Positions 35,824 through 49,468 of a stretch of DNA of 64,000 nt are shown here, piece by piece. The notes beneath the pieces are model-generated. The model did no database searches, was not told where the DNA came from, and saw only the letters and a list, made by a program, of their open reading frames with translations. A program made the translations under genes and the position numbers. Location of the stretch: assembly GCA_020002185.1 (NCBI GenBank), contig CM034541.1:46697793-46761792 (forward strand). Reading direction: 5' to 3'. Each line of letters begins with the position of its first letter. The first letter of the stretch is position 1. Source of the DNA: Paraescarpia echinospica. Its lineage: Eukaryota > Annelida > Polychaeta > Sabellida > Siboglinidae.

Positions 35824-36360
35824 GCTCATTTAAAGATCCGCTATGTGTCGTATTCAGCACAAAACGGTAGACGAGTTTACCATCAAAACCTGATAACAAT
35901 ATACACATGTATATTATACAGAACAAATTGGATCCGTCAGAATATTAAATTTAAAACCAAAAATTTCAAAATTAGCCTATGAGGACGTCAAGTTGGGTCA
36001 CGTGACAGCTGGCTATTCAACAACAAAAAGTGGAACTTAAAAAATTTGAATTCGTAGTTAATAAAAAAATTGTGTACGGAACATAATTTCATCCAAATAT
36101 TGTCGCTCATCATTGCAATCAAATTTAGCTAAAATAACTTCATAATATTCCAATTGTTTCCCTTTAATTAGATAATTTGAACAACAGTGCATAAAAAAGG
36201 TTTGTAAAGTAAAATCTTCATTAGTAATGTTGACCATGTTGATTACACGAGTGAATATCTGTTTGTTACAACATGGAAGTCAGCATTTCATTTAGTCGGG
36301 TTTATCACTATAAGAACTGCTAGTAGTATGGAACCACCAACTAACTGCGTGTCAAAAGAA
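35824..36360. other. AT-rich spacer, nothing recognised
   Basis: First 540 bp of single-copy sequence after the duplicated block. No motif, repeat or coding region found. Confidence 0.4.
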
Positions 36361-36813
36361 GGGGAATTGTTTAGGCCAAATAAAAGGAGAGGTAGTACAC
36401 ATTGCATTGATTGTTATGATATGTTGTAAATGTGTCAAATGAGGGGAATTGTTTAGGCCAAATAAGAGGAGAGGTAGTACACATTGCATTGGTTGTTATG
36501 ATATGTTGTAAATGTGTCAAATGAGGGGAATTGTTTAGACCAAATAAGAGGAGAGGTAGTACACATTGCATTGGTTGTTATGATATGTTGTAAATGTGTC
36601 AAATGAGGGGAATTGTTTAGACCAAATAAGAGGAGAGGTAGTACACATTGCATTGGTTGTTATGATATGTTGTAAATGTGTCAAATGAGGGGAATTGTTT
36701 AGGTCAAATAAGAGGAGAGGTAGTACACATTGCATTGGTTGTTATGGTATGTTGTAAATGTGTCAAATGAGGGGAATTGTTTAGGTCAAATAAGAGGAGA
36801 GGTAGTACACATA
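36361..36813 (+). repeat. 82-bp minisatellite, 5.5 copies
   Basis: Units start with GGGGAATTGTTTAGGCCAAA at 36361, 36443, 36525, 36607, 36689 and 36771 and are over 95 percent alike. Because 82 is not a multiple of three, the three overlapping 66-codon frames on the minus strand are artefacts. Confidence 0.96.
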
Positions 36814-37426
36814 ATGTAATAGGAATAAGATTATAACAGTTTGGGATAACGCCTTATCATTACTTCACTATATCACGGTAGCATTCAGATACGGAAATAT
36901 TGACAGACACACGTGCAGTCGCTCCTGTCTATTGCTTGAGCGAAAGTAGGTGTGATCGACTTTGAAGAAACTCCTCTCACATGACGCCAGACTCGCGTAC
37001 ATGTTGAGACGTATCCTTATGACATTATACTAGCCGTAAATTGTGACTTGCTGGCTTATAGTTGTTTCATTTAACAAGTTATGTCCATCATTTTAATGTA
37101 AGGTAATCGCATTGAGAAGAATTCGTTATGCTGAGTCATCAAATTCCGAGGAAGGGCAGATTACAGCATACACTGGAAATTATGTAAATGCGACAGACAG
37201 CAGTTGTTTTCATTACTCGGTAGGTGTACACTGCGGAAGTCGGGAAACCAACCTTATAACTTGTATGGTAATACCAGGTAGTAATACGATACCACGATTA
37301 TTAAAACTGGCACCATATTGCGCGTTTGCATTCAATCAGTGAGATAACACTGCTGGTCTCAGACGCTGCCGACCGTAAAGAGACTTCATTCTGACACCGG
37401 ATAGGCGGCAGAGGGCGCCACGGTGG
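36814..37426. other. Spacer without a recognised gene
   Basis: Contains one CTCF-like GGCAGAGGGCGCCACGG at 37405-37421, just before the Tc1 relic. Otherwise nothing is recognised. Confidence 0.35.
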
Positions 37427-38050
37427 GTGTTCTGTCATCAGTACTGGACACAGAGAATGTGGAACCCTATTATCTTTTCAGACGAGTCTCGTTTTCTGGT
37501 TTCCAATGCTGATGACCGAGTATGCAGAGTACCGACGACGCGGGGAGCAATAATCGGATGCAGCAGTTGTGCAGCACGAACTGAGCGTCTTGGCCTGGCT
37601 GGCTTATCTACCAGTGTAAGGGCCGAACTATTCATAATCGACGTCAATCTCAATGCCCAGAGATACAGAGATGAACTTTTGGATACTGGTACCATTCGTG
37701 TGCCAACAGCCTGACACCCGAGTCTGCGCTTTTCCCAACCGGACATTGCCCGATCTCGTGTCGCACGGATTGTGCAAGCGTACCTGCAGTAGGAGCTAGC
37801 ATCAACATGGTCATACTTTATCACCTGCCTTTTGCTCGGACATGTCGCCCTTCGAACATGTTTGGGATTAACTGCAGAGACGGCTTCATCCGCGACGAAA
37901 ACAGCCGACCAACATCCATCAATTCACAGCTACACTGATTGAAGAATGGATAACCAAGCTGCTATCGACTACAAAACTCATACGGCCAATGCTATGCATA
38001 ATCCTGGCTTCCATTGCTGCCGGGGGAGTGAAGGGCACACGCCTCACGGA
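37427..38050 (+). mobile_element. Tc1-like DNA transposon, decayed transposase
   Basis: Translation gives WNPIIFSDESRF (first part of the DDE catalytic region, with DES), a DDRVCRV stretch, and NLNAQRYRDELL, then in other frames RVARIVQAYLQ, LIEEWI and, near 37998-38040, a counterpart of the terminal SMPRR and GGHT region. These are the Tc1/mariner landmarks in the right order. The middle is shortened and at least three frameshifts or stops are present. No terminal repeats were found, so the ends are approximate. Confidence 0.72.
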
Positions 38051-38189
38051 ACAATGCTTACACACAATAATACAATATTAAAGTTATCATGTTTGTCGTA
38101 TAGTCTTTGTGCTTTTCTTACCAACGCGTCAAACGTAACCGATTAATCTATATAAGCCAATCTTCGCGTAATCTTCAAATCCTTTCCAG

Positions 38190-38455
38190 CGGGGTGCCAA
38201 TAGTTTATTTTCAGCATCTACAAGCCCCCGTCCATCACAGTTGTCTCTTCCGTCTTCGCCAACCCAGAGCATTAGGTATTGTACTTTGACTTCTTCCCCA
38301 TTTTAGCAAGAGACCCGTTGGAAATGTACTCACAGGTTCGCCTGAATTTCCTGAGGGCTTCTGGTAGATTGCTGGAACTCCACTCTATTGTCGGTATGGG
38401 TACACCCTTTAGTTCGGTCACTTTTTTATTTGTCAGTCGTATCGTAGATGCATCA
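38190..38455 (-). mobile_element. Gag fragment of a Ty3/gypsy-like retroelement
   Basis: Minus-strand translation gives VPIPTIEWSSSNLPEALRKF, then TCEYISNGSLAKMG and, after one frame change, LMLWVGEDGRD and GLVDAENKLLAP. The pattern of W..NL.EA...F followed by Y..LW.GE.GRD is typical of gypsy-type Gag. No LTR or pol follows. A 70-bp direct repeat (about 38092-38160 and 38605-38673) flanks it. Confidence 0.5.
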
Positions 38456-38924
38456 CGAAAGGACCGAAAACAACATTGTTTCTACTGTCTGTTACAACTG
38501 TATTATTGCTCATTGTCTTGTGGTCATCGACTTTTTTGGTTTGTATTTTCAGGCGTTATAACATTGTTATTTTACCGTGTGCGTGGTTGTTCACCTTTCT
38601 GACACCATGTCGTATGGTGTTTGTTCTTTTCATAGGAATACGTCAGACGTAACCTATCAATCCACATAAGCAACGTAGCGAAAAGACACGATTTGCTCAA
38701 CAGTATAATTGTAAGAGGGTGATATCATTGTGCGTAGGTCGGCAGCACATATAAAGTAAGTATCATCACAATGGTCATAGTAAATATACGGGAGCTTGCC
38801 CAGCTTTCTAATTTATTTGTTTTGTTCTCCTCCGAAATAGGGTAAATGAGGGACTTGGGCTGAGTCGGTCTCTCCTTTCTTTCTTTTTGTCTTTTTTAAT
38901 TCCACCAACAACAAACCAACCGTT

Positions 38925-39145
38925 GTGTAATGATGAGCGTACGCTGCTAAACTTTTGTTGTGAGTCGTCTGTTTGATCAACAAGCAACGGTGGCGTCTTG
39001 TCTGACACCGTCGTGCATTACGCAACTTTTGTTGCTGCGATTCCATTTTTGAATGATGAATTGGTTTACTAATTACTGTACTGGTCAAATCAACACGGGA
39101 CTCAAGTTTTGTTGAGTTGCGGGCCATCGTATATTGCATGACTAA
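38925..39145. repeat. Possible small non-autonomous element with CAACTTTTGTTG motifs
   Basis: Several palindromic AACTTTTGTT-type boxes (near 38950, 39025 and 39105) lie within 220 bp, between GCGTACGCTG on one side and CAGCG-unrelated CGTATATTGCATG on the other. Similar motifs occur at 24550-24620 and 54440-54510. Terminal repeats are not convincing. Confidence 0.25.
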
Positions 39146-40379
39146 TCAGCTTTTAATCGATCAAACAGACGAACTCGCAGCAAACGCTTAGCAGTATACG
39201 CCCAGAATAATGATTAGGATTGATCTCTCACCGTAACATTCAGATTCAGAATAATTTATTTGACTTGCAAGAAAAACTTTCGTCTCTTTTTAACTGGTAT
39301 GTATAACGATACGAGAATGTTAGAAGATAATGCATCGTGTCCCCACTTTAATATCCTTGAAATGACGTCGAGCCCAGTCCACTTGGTCGCTGTTTCTTCT
39401 GTTTGACTTTGGTAGCTCCGTACACGCGGCACATGCCGGAAGGCCTGTTCAGTCGGTCGATGATGGAATGGATTATTATGTCGAGCCGACTATGCACTCC
39501 ATATTGGTCAAAATCAGTTCTAGCTATCATCTCTCAGCCTCATCTCAGCAACCCATATTATAAAGGTCGGCTTCAACGGCGTTTTCCGTCGCCATGCGTT
39601 TTCTCCATATCACACTTCTTTCCGTCGTGTTGCCTGCTCATTTCTTCGAAAAACACCGTGCCGTGTGTTGCTGCCACTTCGATGGCGTTTGTTTAAACGA
39701 GCAAATGTTCAGTCCAGGTATGTACGGGTACATCTCAACATCGTTGGTCAGAACATAACATATAACATCCAAGATTTAAAAAAACAATAACTGGACATGA
39801 TCGAAGCTGGATGGGTTTTCTTACAGGGGTAAGAATTTAATATACATACATGCAGATTGATTGAATGCAAGTGCCTGATAAGTAATAGTAATAGATACGG
39901 TCTCGGACAGGAAGTCAAAGCAGAGACCTAGGAAGGTACATTGAGTATAGAAACCGCGAAGATCGAGTCATAACTCTTGTTTAAAAATTTTGTACACTTT
40001 GTAATTTCCTGATATACTGAAGAGCAACACTATGATAAAGATAATTACAAAGCCAAGTCTGCTAGTAACAAGAGCAGTTGCGATAGTTTTTACTGCTATC
40101 AACTTGGTGGTCTATGTTTTTTTTATGGAAAACAAGGTATTTTTCATTACACGTGATACGTTTTAGAAATTACATATCAACCAACTATATAGAATTCTCA
40201 TCAGTTTAAAATATGATATTCCATTTTTATGTAACTTATATATTTTAGCCACTAGAGCAATTAAAAAAACGAAAAAACGTACGTGCACGATATCCCAGTC
40301 TCCCCTATATATGTCATTTCTGAGTGATCTGGTTATAAATGTTTCCAAACTTGCATACAAATGGCTGAAAGAAACATAA

Positions 40380-40380
<1 letters not shown>
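39146..40380. other. 1.2 kb without a recognised gene
   Basis: Short open frames on both strands (39348-39530 minus; 39403-39696 plus) have no domain I recognise. TATAAAGG at about 39559 is the only promoter-like motif. Confidence 0.35.
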
Positions 40381-41174
<794 letters not shown>

Positions 41175-41610
41175 CCGACCTATGTTCCCGCTTGATTAAC
41201 CTTAGTTGCCATTGCATGTGAATTGACGGTTACAAATAAACTTGTTCGTGTTTACTGATTGCCAACAATGCTAAGACAACCAGTTTTGAATTATATCAAC
41301 TAAGTTCTTCTGGTGTTAATTTTCAATATCATGACGACCAGTTGATCACATCTTACTGGATCATTCGTACGACATGGCGCTGCCCATCTAGAGGGATTCT
41401 TTTCTGGGTTTTCCTTCCCCTAAATAAATGTCTTCACGACGTGTTGAGTAGCCCGCATACCAAGGAGACTCTTTCGAGGCGCGATCTCGTCGCAATGGTT
41501 TCTACCGCGTTTAGACCACGTCTGAAACGAATCTCTTTGGCTATAAGCAGCTTTCTCATGAACTGCTCATATTTTTCATTCTCCTAGACCCAAATCCTGC
41601 CAAATATATC

Positions 41611-42122
41611 GACCAGTAATGCAAAAATCGACCAGTAATGTAATAACGACAAATAATGTAATAATCGACCAATAATGCAATGACGACCAGTAATGTAATA
41701 ACGACAAATAATGTAATAATCGACCAATAATGCAATAACGACCAGTAATGTAATAACGACAAATAATGTAATAATCGACCAATAATGCAATAACGACCAG
41801 TAATGTAATAACGACAAGTAATGTAATAATCGACCAATAATGCAATAACGACCAGTAATGTAATAACGACAAGTAATGTAATAATCAACCAATAATACAA
41901 TAACGACCAGTAATGTAATAACGACAAATAATGTAATAATCGACCAATAATGCAATAACGACCAGTAATGTAATAACGACAAATAATGTAATAATCGACC
42001 AATAATGCAATAACGACCAGTAATGTAATAACGACAAGTAATGTAATAATCGACCAATAATGCAATAACGACCAGTAATGTAATAACGACAAATAATGTA
42101 ATAATCGACCAATAATGCAATA
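41611..42122 (+). repeat. 55-bp minisatellite, about 9 copies
   Basis: Units repeat every 55 bp (ACCAGTAATG at 41686, 41741 and 41796). Each unit is itself three variants of an 18-bp AATGTAATAACGAC-like sequence. The minus-strand ORFs shift frame at each unit. Confidence 0.95.
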
Positions 42123-42124
42123 AC

Positions 42125-43900
42125 AGCGATGAAGATGCTTACGACGACGATGATGGCGACTATAGTGATGGTTGTAGTAGTGACAATGCTAGTAGTAATG
42201 ATGAAGATGACGGTGTGGTGGATGATGAATGATTAAGATGATGACGACTAGAAAGATGATGACAATTTAGGGGTCATCTTAGTGACGGTGATGAAGATGA
42301 TGATTCTGCGGATGATTTTGCTGATGATGATGAGGATGTCAATTATGGAGTCGGCGATAAATAGCATGATAAGCGATTACGATTATAAGGAGGAGGAAGA
42401 TGAAGACAATGAAGGCGCCATCTTAATGAAGATGTTGATGATATTATGAGTAAGATGACGCCTATGACGATGACGGTTATAGTTATTACGATGATCAGGA
42501 CGACGACAATGACATCCTTAACCTTATCCTCCTTATCATCGTCATCACCGTGTTACCTTTATAAAGGCTAGTCTTACTAGCCAAATAAGGGGTCATCTCA
42601 GATATCTTAAGGGAAATCTCCATATGCAATAGTAATGAGTGATACATTAACATTATTAGAAGCTAAATGTAATCTAAAAGTAGTAAAATAAGAATCCGTG
42701 GAAACAACTCAGGAAGTAATCTCAAAACATCAATTTAAAGGTAATCTCAATCAACAACAATGTTCTTCTAAACGATAAAGGGAACTCAAATGTTTTAATA
42801 TATGACCAAAAGTAAGGGATTGCATCAATTTAAAGAATTTAAAGAATAATTTTGTTTAAAGAGTCATTGAGAGGTAATTTAATAATGACCTAGATGTTCA
42901 GATCAACACATTGCGGTTCATCTAATACAATCATGTGGTCTTCTCGAAAACAAGTAAATTAAGAGGCCATCTCATAAAAAAGAATGGGTGCTGGTGACCA
43001 TATGGTTATGATGATGGTTCTGATGACGATATAGTTCATGATGATGATGATGATGATGATGTTAGTAATGATTATGAAGACGGTGATAATGAGGATCATA
43101 AATAATTATGATGATTATTAGGAAGACTGATGAAGACAATCAGAGCGTTATCATAGTGATGTTTATTATGATTATTATGACTAGGAAGACCACGACGATG
43201 AAGAGGATGAGGAAGATGAGGAGGATGAAGTAGATGATGACGATGACGGTTATAATTATTCCGATGATGAGTACAACAACAAAGTCATCCTTAACCTCCT
43301 CCTCGTCATCACCATCGACAACTTCATGTCCACCCTTATCACGGCTAGCCGTGCTGGCGCCCAGTCGACGTTCACTAAAGGATGATCAGAACGAGTCAGC
43401 TGCTTGTTTTCTAGGTGAACACATGGAAACCAGTTCACATAATCTTTCAGATAATGCTGTAACTACATGTCGACAAACAATAGGACCCAATCAGGTCGTG
43501 TGGTTAAGAAGGGGGTTCGTTATGAAGGGACACCTCAAAAATGAAAAATAAAACCAATAATCTACAATAAATTATGGGATTATCTTAAGACAGGGGTCAT
43601 TAAAACATATTTAAAATTTAAATAACTGATCATTATTTGGTCAAATTAAGGGGTCATCTCAAACAAGTTAGGGGAATTATCAAAATGAAATTATAATGAA
43701 TGATATTATAACATTATTAAGAAAGAAAGGGTAATTTCAAAATAATAAAATATGGATCAGCTGAAACAATTAAGGTGTTATCTCAAAACGTAAAGTAAAG
43801 GGTAATCTCAATAAATTAATACGCTCATCTAAACGATAACGTGAACCTAAATATTTAAAATATGACTAAATTAAGGGATCACATAAAAAGAATGAGTTTT
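42125..43900 (+). repeat. Imperfect tandem duplication of a GAT-rich and TCATCTC-rich unit
   Basis: Each copy begins with a GATGATGAC-rich tract, then ACGGTTATAATTATTCCGATG-like sequence, CATCCTTAACC, a GGCTAG pair and a stretch with TAAGGGGTCATCTCA. Copy 1 is about 42125-42900 and copy 2 about 43010-43900. The acidic open frame at 43234-43551 lies across the unit and is not supported as a gene. Confidence 0.7.
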
Positions 43901-44780
43901 CTCAAAACGCCAAGACTCGTTACAAAATTTGTAAGAAGCCATTAACAAATTAACGAGCAGATTGTTGCAATAAATTGAGGGACCATCTACAAAAATTAAA
44001 GGGTTATCTTATCAAAGTTAAGGAATCACATAAAAAGTGTATCTAGCCATTAACATTGAACCAGCTTCTTGTCTCAATAAATAAACGGATAATTTAAAAA
44101 TAGATGTGTTTATTAAAAATAATTGTCTGATCGTCTTAACGCATTAAGGGATCATGCCAAGGCAATAAATGGTGATCTCTCAATAAAGGGTTTGTTTCAA
44201 AAAGGGTCACCAAAATGTAAGTTTTAATTAAAAAGAACACGTAGATCGTCTTTAAAAATTAAGAGGTCTTAACATATAAGTATTGATTAAGTTTAAAAGA
44301 CCTCACTAAACGTGTCAACGCATACTGGATCATCTCAAAACTATGACAGTTTGTCTCATAAAATAATAAGGTTTACTCAAAAAAGATAAACCGTTATTTC
44401 ACACACAAATAAAAAAATTCATTAACAAAAATTTATTCCGATGCCCTTTGCTCTGTGATATGATCGCAGAATATTCAATTATTTTCCATATTTTTCACGA
44501 AATTGTTAAGGTTGTTACTGTCAACGAAATTTTGAAGAGGTGTTTTTTGATGCGAAAGAATGTGACCTAAAATCGTGTAATTTCTTGTCTAGAGGTTTAC
44601 GCGGACCGCAGCATACCAGTTCCCTTTACTGGTCCGCAATTGCTGCAAACTCGCAATTGTTATTCGGGGTCAAAATGAACTGCGAACCCAGCTGATTGAA
44701 ATGAAACCAGTCCATATTCACGTTTATAAGGAATGTGTAGTATTTGCTATGTGTGTTGTTCTATGCCGTGTGTGACTTCG
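43900..44780. other. AT-rich stretch of degenerate GGTCATCTCAAAA units
   Basis: Motifs such as GGGACCATCTAC, GGGTTATCTTATC and GGATCATCTCAAAAC recur every 30-60 bases on the plus strand. No gene is seen. Confidence 0.5.
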
Positions 44781-44839
44781 CTTGTCTTCTCTCAATGTCC
44801 TGGGTCACGCTCGTGATGTTGTTTACAGTAAAACATTAA

Positions 44840-45250
44840 TTAAACATAAAACGTCTCGAAATCGAACCCCCCTATTCTTAAACCGGTTCATGTCGTCACG
44901 CCGCGGAGAATAGTTGAGTGCATCAGCGGCGGTGATTGTTCCGATCGGCACTGGCGAATTGTTGTCCAACAAATGACACACTACTGTTTTGATTTTGCGA
45001 CCGTAATATATGTCAAACGGACTCTTCCAGCCCAGTTCTTCTTTCGGATCGGTAGCTCGCGGAACCAATTAAGTCCCATTTTCTTAAATTGTAGTAGTTC
45101 ATACAAATTTTTTGTTTAAACTGTCGATGCATCCTTTCGATTTTGACTTGGCTTTGTGGGTGGTATGGACTGCTGATGATGCTTGCAGTCTTTCCACCAT
45201 TATCTACAATATTCGGCATTAAGACGTAATTCCCAAAACTAAAGGGCATC
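44840..45250 (-). mobile_element. Retroelement integrase fragment, decayed
   Basis: Minus-strand translation gives DNGGKTASII, SSPYHPQSQVKIERMHRQFK, then in the next frame DPKEELGWKSPFDIYYGRKI. This is the end of an rve integrase core followed by the region that contacts SPFE.YYGR in Ty3-like and domesticated integrases. A frameshift separates the two parts; the catalytic aspartates are not in the fragment apart from the DNG region. No LTR is seen. Confidence 0.65.
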
Positions 45251-45259
45251 TTTAAAATA

Positions 45260-45560
45260 CAAAAAGAAAAAACGTTAGGGTTATTTTAGAGGACCCTCTT
45301 GTTAAATTTTAGATTATCTTTAAAGTTTTGATGGTCCCTTAAATTTGTCTTTTGATATAACTCCTTACGTCTCTGTTTTGTGGTAACCCTTTAATTTTAT
45401 TGCCCTTAACTTTTACAGATGATCGGTTAGTTACATTTTGGAATTATCCTTACACTTTTCAACATGAACCCTTAATGTATTTATTAAATTCGTTTAATTT
45501 ATTTGAGATGAACCCCTAGATTTTTGGATATAATAATTTGTTTTGATGACCCATTAAGTT
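45260..45560 (-). repeat. Reversed GGTCATCTC units
   Basis: TTTGAGATGAACCCCTAG (45502-45519), GATGGTCCCTTAAATTTG and TTTTGATGACCCATTAAG are reverse complements of the motif that recurs from 42.58 to 44.35 kb. The integrase fragment lies between the two orientations. Confidence 0.55.
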
Positions 45561-47599
45561 TGTGTTTTGCTGTTTTGAGCTGGAATATTCATTATACATG
45601 TCACGGAAACAGGGGCACTCGATGCCTTACAACAGCGTCATTGTCAAAGAAGCATTAGGAGCTTATCGGGTCAAACATTCGGAGAGTGTCTCAATATGTC
45701 AGTTGCCGGGAACTGTGAGATTACACCAGTTTCTTCCATTTTGAAAATAAATTCTGGGGAAACCACAGTTGTGATATTGTGAATTGTGCTTACATATGGT
45801 TAGACTGCACTAACTCTATCGTCTGTGTGCCCACACAATTTCCTTTTGTTTCCCTTTAAATTACTGGTGCAAATACACACGCTGAGTAGGCATACACACC
45901 TCCAACAATTTTCCGCGAATCATTTAGGCTAAACTTAGGTTGCTTTTTATAACTTTCGCTACAGCGATGTACTCTAAACCTGTTTTCATGTAAGTGCGCG
46001 GAGTGCATGTAAATTCAACTAGGAAAACAATTTTTGTTAATATCTTCTAACATAAGTCAATGACTAAATAATTAACTGATTTGCCTGGACATGGCAGCTT
46101 GCCAGTTAGCCTGATTCGCCGGCGTTACCTCGTTGTCACAATAACGAAATGTGACGATGTTGTTACGGAGACAATTCCGAGTGTAAAACATACGGGTATA
46201 TATATGTATCAAGGGGTCTGCCCACATTTGCTGTACACAACGCTACGAACTTGAAGAGAGTCGACTTCCAAGAACTTTCCCTACCAAAAGATGGCTATTC
46301 CACGACTCGTGTGCTTAGCGTTGATCAGCTTCCTGCTTGGCCAAATGGACCCGTTCGCTGCAGGTTGGTATTTGAACCAGTCCTTTTCCAGTGTAACAAC
46401 ACAAGTAGTCTTGTTGTGCCTTTACATTTATTTTTGTTTGATCATCGTGATTGGGAATATTTATATGTCAATATTTAAACAATTATGTAGCGAAACACTG
46501 CGGTTGCTTCTTTAAATCGCCACTATCTTATTGTTATGTGCGTGTAAACGCCCATGTTTCAAACATTTGTATTTCGTCGATATATATAATACATTTTATT
46601 AACATAGCATACTTCCCAGGACACATTTCTCAACGTATTCAAAGGTTTTCTTATTTCCGCGTCTAAAAAACACGTTTACATTTCTAATGAATACATTCGA
46701 AGCACTGAAAACAAACATCGATAGCAGATGCGGTATTGAAGTGTTTCCCTACCAATAAGACACTTCCCATTATCTTAATTATCAGCAGTGTTTATTATTC
46801 ATGCGAGCAGACGAAGACTGGCACCCAACTGAACGCAGCAACCAGAGCCATCGCGTCTATTAAACTCTACGGGAGCGACGCAAACTTTGTGTGGAAGCAG
46901 CTGAATACCAGCGGCAACACATTATCAGGAGTATATTACTAATGATAGCAAAAGGAACGTTTGTTAAAGTGTTATTTCCATCCGAGTTGTGTAATTGTTT
47001 TGTTTTTCGCTGTTGCCATCCATTCCTCCGTGTCAGCAGCCCCTTCTCTCCATATTCCACCTTCTAAAATGTCCAGTTACGTAATCACCCAATATCAGTA
47101 GTATTCTTCCACATTTCCTGCAATTATCTTTTTCCACCTCTTATCCCCTCAGGTTGCATGCCCGCCTCCGTCCTGATCAAGTGACTAGCCCACAGCATCT
47201 AACGTCTTTTCAATCTTCCCGGCCTGATACCTCAACTGCGTCTGGGTCTCAAGGCTGCTATTCCCAACCTTATGCTTTCGGTACCAGAAGTTCCAATGCA
47301 ACAATTGGCTGTCGAGCGACACTCATCTCTCCAGACTATTCACCGCGTCAAGTGAGTGCTTTAATAAGTAGTCGTATTGTTGCTACGTTGTGTAATTCAC
47401 GGGGATATTACATATGCGTTCGCATACGTTCGCAGTTCCAAGATACGCTAGGCATTACATCGGAAGACGGGGGGGGGGGGGGGGGTGCCGATCAAAAAAT
47501 TGGACAGTGGGCCTATTATAAAAGGTATGCGTGTCTAGGTGGGCACGTGCCCCCAGACCTTCTGGATCCGCATATGAGGTAAGTAAGTAAGTAAGTAGA

Positions 47600-47985
47600 G
47601 CATTTATAAAGCATTTCTGTTCGATCAGGGTGTCTTTCGAAGGCTAAAAAAGGTAGGTATTCTAATGGATTATTCGCGCTTGAAAACAACTTCGGTTCAC
47701 TGCTTATTGACACTCCCCCCCACCTTTCAATTCCCTTATTTATTCAAAGCAGTGCAATTATTCAGCTGCAGATATCACTGGCATATACGACGCACAAGAA
47801 TCATCATTCTACAGACTAACTCAGTCAACAACTTTGTACTAACAGCGAATACCAACGAAACACATTCCAATCAAATACAACAATGAAGCAAAACAAGTTT
47901 CTATGAGTTATTTATGCCGAGTGGTAATTTTTTTTTGGTTAGTGCCTGATAATGTAGTTTTAGGGACTTCTCGAATGTTGACGAA
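47600..47985 (+). other. Patch of unrelated sequence relative to copy A
   Basis: After (GTAA)n and GAGCATTTATAAAGC the sequence departs from copy A for about 375 bp and rejoins it at ACGAAGGAGGG. No coding region is seen; the patch has no match elsewhere in the window. Confidence 0.6.
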
Positions 47986-47987
47986 GG

Positions 47988-48098
47988 AGGGTGGGAGGGA
48001 GGGAGGGAGGGAGGGAGGGAGGGAGGGAGGGAGGGAGGGAGGGAGGGAGGGTGGGAAGGAGGCAGGGAGGGAAGGAGGGAGGAAGGGAGGGAGGGATT
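47988..48098 (+). repeat. (GGGA)n tract, copy A'
   Basis: Shorter counterpart of 18096-18260. Confidence 0.9.
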
Positions 48099-49129
48099 TA
48101 CATCAGGTGTTTACAGGCATGTGTACGTGAAAGAGCACGAAACGCGCTCCGACGTCCTAAACACTACACCACCGCGCTTTACAGCACGGTGGCGCCTCCT
48201 TGCGAATAACATATACGCAAATACAATTGTTGGATCGTAATATTCGCAAATTCGCCACAATGTATTGGCGGGGGATTGTACCAATGTTTGTAACACACAT
48301 GACATGTTTTGACCTTTCCAACTTATTACACCATGCATGAGAAGACAGTTGCTATCGTTCGGAAATACATATTTGTATAAACAAAAAATACTCGAGGAAT
48401 GTTTCGGTTGTTTTCTAACAATGCTTAGCTAAATATCTCAAAACACGTAGTTGTCGGAACCGTATGCAGGATGTTTAACTGGTATAACACACATCGCAAC
48501 AGGCGTGAGCACGAAGCGCCAAAACGTCCAGTTCAGGCATGTACATATGTTTGTTTGACATCACTCGTATTTGGAGCGCTGTTGCTAGAACAGTAGAACT
48601 CATTACACCATGCATGAGTTGCTCCTGTTAACTCATTTGTATGAACGACTATCTGTTTAAAGACAGTGGTGGATATTTGTGTACGAATTGTCTTCGCACA
48701 TTAAATGCAGCGTGGCTGAATGCTTCCAAGATAATTCGAGGTGGTGTATGATTGACCAAGTCTGCCAGAGAGTAAAGTGTAATGCGTTTTGAGCAGTACT
48801 GAGGACTGGATAATGTGTTGTATAAGAACTTACCTTACGTACTTTTTTATTTTCGATTCAGAGACACCGTACAGGACGAAGATCTATGCTGGGTTTCAAG
48901 CGGCTGCCGGAACTAACGCCCAGGTGAAGAATCAGGTGAAATCCAACACGATATGGTCTCCCCAAAGGATTTTAACGGTGTCTTCCCGTCAGGCTAGTAA
49001 GTACAAAACAGGAAGAACAGTGTATGTGTATGGGTATGTGTGTGGTGTGTGATGTGTTGTCGTGGTTATTGGATATCAGTTGTGGTATTGGTATTGTGTT
49101 TGTGTGGTAGTATTGTTATTATTGTTAGT

Positions 49130-49365
<236 letters not shown>

Positions 49366-49468
49366 GTAGTTGTGCGTGTGCCACCAACAACGCTTCACTT
49401 CTTCAGGACGCGCACCTTCTACCTGTGGATCCTTCATATCTGTCCAGTGGCGAAGTTTTACATCCGAC

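Noticed and set aside
36361..36813. Regular repeats that might suggest a CRISPR array
   Set aside because: The 82-bp units are contiguous with no unique spacers.
37438..37824. 128-codon minus-strand frame
   Set aside because: It is the antisense of the Tc1 transposase relic, whose motifs are clear on the plus strand.
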